A stretch of 64,000 nt of DNA from Pseudomonas frederiksbergensis. Its GTDB lineage: Bacteria; Pseudomonadota; Gammaproteobacteria; Pseudomonadales; Pseudomonadaceae. Each line of letters begins with the position of its first letter. Within the stretch, counting starts at the first letter, position 1. The position numbers and the translations under genes are program-made. This document shows positions 61,158 through 64,000 of the stretch, piece after piece. The stretch spans positions 905,501 to 969,500 of the forward strand of contig NZ_FNTF01000002.1 of NCBI RefSeq assembly GCF_900105495.1. The letters are read 5' to 3'. Under the pieces are notes generated by a model that made no database searches, had not been told where the DNA came from, and saw only the letters and a list, made by a program, of their open reading frames with translations.

Positions 61158-62023
61158 TGCTCGCAGCCGCTCATCTTTGGCAACCGTTCCACGAGTTCGT
61201 GTTCATGCGGCGAGCGCTTCTCGGCGGATTGGTTCTGGCATGCAGCACCGCACCGTTGGGCGTGTTTTTGATCCTGCGACGCATGAGTCTGATCGGCGAC
61301 GCGGTGGCCCACGGCATTTTGCCGGGGGCGGCATTGGGCTTCTGGTTTGCCGGATTGAGTTTGCCGGCGCTGACCGTCGGCGGGCTCGGTGCCGGTCTGG
61401 GCATGGCCGGACTCGCTGCCTGGATCACCCGTCGAACCGGCCTGCGAGAAGACGCCAGCCTCGCCGCGATCTACCCAATTTCCCTGGCCTGCGGTGTGCT
61501 GATCCTCGGCATCGCCGGTAAACGTCTGGACCTGTTGCACCTGTTGTTTGGGTCGGCGCTGGCGGTCGATGGCCCGACGTTGACCGGTATGGTGTGGGTC
61601 TCGGCATTCAGCCTGATTGCCATGGCCTTCATCTATAAACCGCTGTTGCTGGACACCCTCGATCCACTCTTTCTGCAAACCGTCAGCCGACTCGGCCCCT
61701 TGGCTCATGGCGTATTTCTGACCCTGGTGGTGCTGAACCTGGTGATCGGTTTTCAAGCCATCGGCGCGCTGATGGTGGTCGGTTTGATGATGTTGCCCGC
61801 CGCCGCGTCGCGCTTCTGGAGTCGTCGCTTGCCGACATTAATCGCCATCGCCGCCCTGCTCGGCTGCCTCTCGGTGTGGCTCGGACTGTTGCTGTCGTTC
61901 TACTACTCACTCCCCAGTGGCCCGGCGATCGTGCTGGTGGCTGGCGGTTTGTATCTGCTGTCCGTGGTGTTCGGACCGGTGCACGGTTTGCTGCGCCGCC
62001 CGCCTTTGTTCACATCCCAATGA
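61157..62023 (+). CDS. Metal ABC transporter permease (ABC-3 family)
   Basis: 288 residues with about eight membrane helices. ABC-3 family segments: SMRRALLGG-like FVFMRRALLGGLVLACSTAP, RRMSLIGDAVAHGILPGAAL (the conserved GDAxxH) and GFQAIGALMVVGLMMLPAA. It forms the zinc channel with the ATPase just upstream. The ATG overlaps the ATPase stop. Downstream, the binding-protein gene follows with 11 bases between. Confidence 0.92.
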   Translation: MLAAAHLWQPFHEFVFMRRALLGGLVLACSTAPLGVFLILRRMSLIGDAVAHGILPGAALGFWFAGLSLPALTVGGLGAGLGMAGLAAWITRRTGLREDASLAAIYPISLACGVLILGIAGKRLDLLHLLFGSALAVDGPTLTGMVWVSAFSLIAMAFIYKPLLLDTLDPLFLQTVSRLGPLAHGVFLTLVVLNLVIGFQAIGALMVVGLMMLPAAASRFWSRRLPTLIAIAALLGCLSVWLGLLLSFYYSLPSGPAIVLVAGGLYLLSVVFGPVHGLLRRPPLFTSQ

Positions 62024-62034
62024 GGTGTTACCCG

Positions 62035-62910
62035 ATGCGCGCTTTACTCGTGCTGTTCAGTTTGCTGCTGTCGATGTCGTTGTCTGCGGCGGAAAAACTT
62101 CAGGTAGTCACCAGTTTCAGCATCCTCGCCGACATGACCCACCAAGTCGGCGGCGACCATATCCAGATCACCAACATGGTCGGCCCTGATGCCGATGCTC
62201 ACACGTACGAGCCGACACCGGACGACGCCAAGGCGTTGCTCAAAGCCAAACTCATCATCAAAAACGGCTTGGGTTTCGAGCCATGGCTGGACCGCCTGGT
62301 GACCAGCACCGAGACCCAAGCGCCAGTGATCAGCGCGAGCCGCGGCGTCATCCCGCGCGCCCTGGATGAAGATGGCGAGACGATTCCCGACCCGCACGCC
62401 TGGCACAATCTGGCGAACGCTGAGCTGTATATCGGCAACATCACCAAGGCGCTGACCGCCGCCGACCCGACGAATAAAGCCGACTACGAACGCAACAGCC
62501 AGGCTTACCTGAAAAAGGTCTACGCGCTGCTTGCCGAAGCCAAGGCCAAACTCGGCTCGCTGCCACCGGGCAATCGCAAAATCGTGACGTCCCATGACGC
62601 CTTCGGTTACCTCGGTCAGGCTTACGGTATCGACTTCATGGCGCCTCAAGGCCTGTCCACTGAACGTGAACCGTCAGCCGCCGAAGTCGCTGCACTGATC
62701 ACCCAGATTCGCCAGGCCAAGGTCAAAGCGGTGTTCATGGAAAACATCAAGGATGCCCGCCTGCTCAAGCAGATTGCCGATGAAAGCGGCGCGCACATCG
62801 GTGGCACGTTGTACTCCGATGCGCTCGCGGCGACCGGTCCGGCCAGCACCTTCATCGGGTTGTTCGAGTACAACCTCAACATCCTGTACAACGCGCTGAG
62901 CAAGCCATGA
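62035..62910 (+). CDS. Zinc-binding ABC transporter substrate-binding protein (AztC-like)
   Basis: 291 residues, start at the ATG at 62035 (GAGGTG seven bases upstream). A signal peptide ends near residue 18. The likely metal ligands are H56 (AHTYEP), H121 (DPHAWH), H187 (TSHDAFGY) and D262 (LYSDAL), an H-H-H-D set that favours zinc over manganese. The His/Asp-rich loop typical of ZnuA is absent, as in AztC-type proteins. It captures zinc in the periplasm for the ABC permease. Overlaps the carbonic anhydrase start by four bases (ATGA). Confidence 0.9.
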   Translation: MRALLVLFSLLLSMSLSAAEKLQVVTSFSILADMTHQVGGDHIQITNMVGPDADAHTYEPTPDDAKALLKAKLIIKNGLGFEPWLDRLVTSTETQAPVISASRGVIPRALDEDGETIPDPHAWHNLANAELYIGNITKALTAADPTNKADYERNSQAYLKKVYALLAEAKAKLGSLPPGNRKIVTSHDAFGYLGQAYGIDFMAPQGLSTEREPSAAEVAALITQIRQAKVKAVFMENIKDARLLKQIADESGAHIGGTLYSDALAATGPASTFIGLFEYNLNILYNALSKP

Positions 62911-63467
62911 TCCGCAAGAACCCTTCCGGTGATTTGCCGGTGATCGCGGAATCTGCCTACGTGGATAAAACCGCCATCATCTGCGGCAAAGTGGTAATCG
63001 GTGAGAACGTCTTCGTCGGCCCTTACGCGGTGATTCGGGCCGACGAAGTAGATGCCTCGGGCGAGATGGAGCCGATCACCATCGGCGCCAACTCGAACAT
63101 CCAGGATGGCGTGGTGATCCACTCCAAGTCCGGGGCGGCAGTGACCATCGGCGAATTCAGTTCCATTGCCCACCGCTCGATCGTTCATGGTCCGTGCAAG
63201 GTTGGCGACCGGGTGTTTATCGGGTTCAACAGCGTGCTGTTCAACTGCGTAGTGGGTGACGGTTGCGTGGTGCGGCACAACTCGGTGGTCGACGGTCGCG
63301 ACCTGCCCGAAGACTTCTATGTGCCCTCCACCACCCGCATCGGCCCGAAGACAGATCTGTCGCAGTTCCCACCGGTGAGCGTCAGCGCCTCGGAGTTTTC
63401 CGAGGACGTGGCGCGCACCAACGTCGATCTGGTGCGCGGCTACAAAGCCCTGCAGAACGAGTTCTGA
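62907..63467 (+). CDS. Gamma-class carbonic anhydrase family protein
   Basis: 186 residues of left-handed beta-helix. The three metal ligands of the Cam type are present: H72 (IHS), H89 (IAHRS) and H94 (IVHGP). Gamma carbonic anhydrases can use iron or cobalt as well as zinc, so in a Zur operon it could replace a zinc-only enzyme. It begins inside the stop of the zinc-binding-protein gene and precedes the dihydroorotase by two bases, keeping all members tightly coupled. Confidence 0.92.
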   Translation: MIRKNPSGDLPVIAESAYVDKTAIICGKVVIGENVFVGPYAVIRADEVDASGEMEPITIGANSNIQDGVVIHSKSGAAVTIGEFSSIAHRSIVHGPCKVGDRVFIGFNSVLFNCVVGDGCVVRHNSVVDGRDLPEDFYVPSTTRIGPKTDLSQFPPVSVSASEFSEDVARTNVDLVRGYKALQNEF

Positions 63468-63469
63468 CC

Positions 63470-64000
63470 ATGAGCAGTGTGCTGATTCGCAATGCCCGGC
63501 TGGTGAACGAAGGCCGGGAGTTTGACGGTGATCTGTTGGTGAGCAACGGGCGAATCGTGAAGATCGCCAGCAGCATCCACGGCGAAAACGCCGACGTGGA
63601 AATCGATGCCCAAGGGGAATGGCTGCTGCCCGGAATGATCGACGACCAAGTGCACTTCCGCGATCCAGGCTCGCCAGACAAGGGCAGCTTCTACAGCGAA
63701 TCGCGGGCTGCGGTGGCCGGTGGCATCACCAGCTTCATGGACATGCCCAACACCCATCCGGCGACCCTGACCCTCAGCGCATTGGCCGACAAAAAGCATC
63801 GGGCGGCGATCAGCTCTGTCGCCAATTACGGCTTTCATTTCGGCGTGAGCAACGACAATCTCGACACCGTTGCCAGTCTCAATCCCTGTGAAGTTGCCGG
63901 CGTCAAAGTGTTCATGGGTGCTTCCACCGGCAATATGCTGGTGGATGACCCGAGGATTCTCGAGCGGCTATTCGCCGAGGTGCCGACCCTTTTGTTGGCC
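63470..64000 (+). CDS. pyrQ: Dihydroorotase paralogue, 5' part (runs off the window)
   Basis: The first 177 residues are visible; the gene continues past base 64000. It is an amidohydrolase: WLLPGMIDDQVHFRDPG near residues 51-67, the MDMPNTHPATL segment and the carboxylated Lys candidate K146 (GVKVFMGASTGNML). At the first metal motif, where most dihydroorotases have HxH, this protein has Q60-V-H62. Dihydroorotase closes dihydroorotate in pyrimidine synthesis. I recall a Zur-controlled copy (pyrQ) next to folE2 genes in P. aeruginosa; here it ends the same type of operon. Confidence 0.88.
   Translation, partial: MSSVLIRNARLVNEGREFDGDLLVSNGRIVKIASSIHGENADVEIDAQGEWLLPGMIDDQVHFRDPGSPDKGSFYSESRAAVAGGITSFMDMPNTHPATLTLSALADKKHRAAISSVANYGFHFGVSNDNLDTVASLNPCEVAGVKVFMGASTGNMLVDDPRILERLFAEVPTLLLA

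Overview
The window is a stretch of chromosome from a Pseudomonas of the fluorescens group. The evidence is gene content and order (phoU-pstBACS, purEK, a LysR gene divergent from aspA, pycAB-pycR with a HexR-type regulator, uvrD, and a folE2/COG0523 zinc cluster), which follow blocks I recall from the P. aeruginosa chromosome, together with high G+C and about fifteen intergenic paired REP palindromes of the pseudomonad type. No phage, insertion sequence, integrase, CRISPR array, tRNA or rRNA was seen. The organism assignment is inferred; no database was searched.

Layout. 1-3 kb: the tail of a CorC/HlyC-type CBS protein, an M23 peptidase and a CheY-like response regulator. 3-10.1 kb: the phosphate regulon block pstS, pstC, pstA, pstB, phoU, all on the minus strand, with good Pho boxes in front of pstC and pstS. 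10.3-16.1 kb: an MHS-type MFS transporter, a thioesterase, a hexose-6-phosphate mutarotase, small envelope proteins and purEK, whose leader carries an intrinsic-terminator-like hairpin. 16.4-22 kb: a LysR regulator divergent from aspA, a sodium:alanine/glycine symporter and a type I asparaginase, together an amino acid catabolism group. 22-25.6 kb: an acetylpolyamine unit (AraC regulator, acetylpolyamine amidohydrolase, polyamine-binding protein). 25.7-39.2 kb is the most accessory-looking part: a 1541-residue dermonecrotic-toxin-like protein, a MocR/PdxR regulator with a 12-bp repeat array in its linker, divergent paiB and two acetyltransferases, mmuM with an incomplete amino acid ABC transporter, and an autotransporter. 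39.2-45 kb: two-subunit pyruvate carboxylase with its LysR regulator, a small overlapping gene, and a HexR-like regulator with its operator. 45-56 kb: a GGDEF/EAL protein, uvrD, a Tim44-like protein, a SMI1/KNR4 protein, a CPA2 antiporter, a second thioesterase, pdxY and a DUF3301 protein.

56-64 kb is a zinc-limitation cluster. Two operons diverge around two Zur-box-like palindromes (59377-59391 and 59547-59567). One encodes a COG0523 GTPase and a DUF1826 protein. The other encodes zinc-independent GTP cyclohydrolase FolE2, a complete zinc-type ABC importer, a gamma carbonic anhydrase and a dihydroorotase paralogue that has Gln at the first metal-ligand position. A second COG0523 GTPase and a six-cysteine secreted protein lie next to it. 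The cluster appears to combine zinc uptake, metal chaperoning and replacement or backup enzymes for folate, CO2 and pyrimidine metabolism.

The best leads for something less described are the DnaA-box-like 12-bp array inside the MocR gene, the purE leader attenuator, the large toxin-like protein with no obvious immunity gene, the small gene overlapping the pycR tail, and the cysteine-rich secreted protein beside the COG0523 gene.
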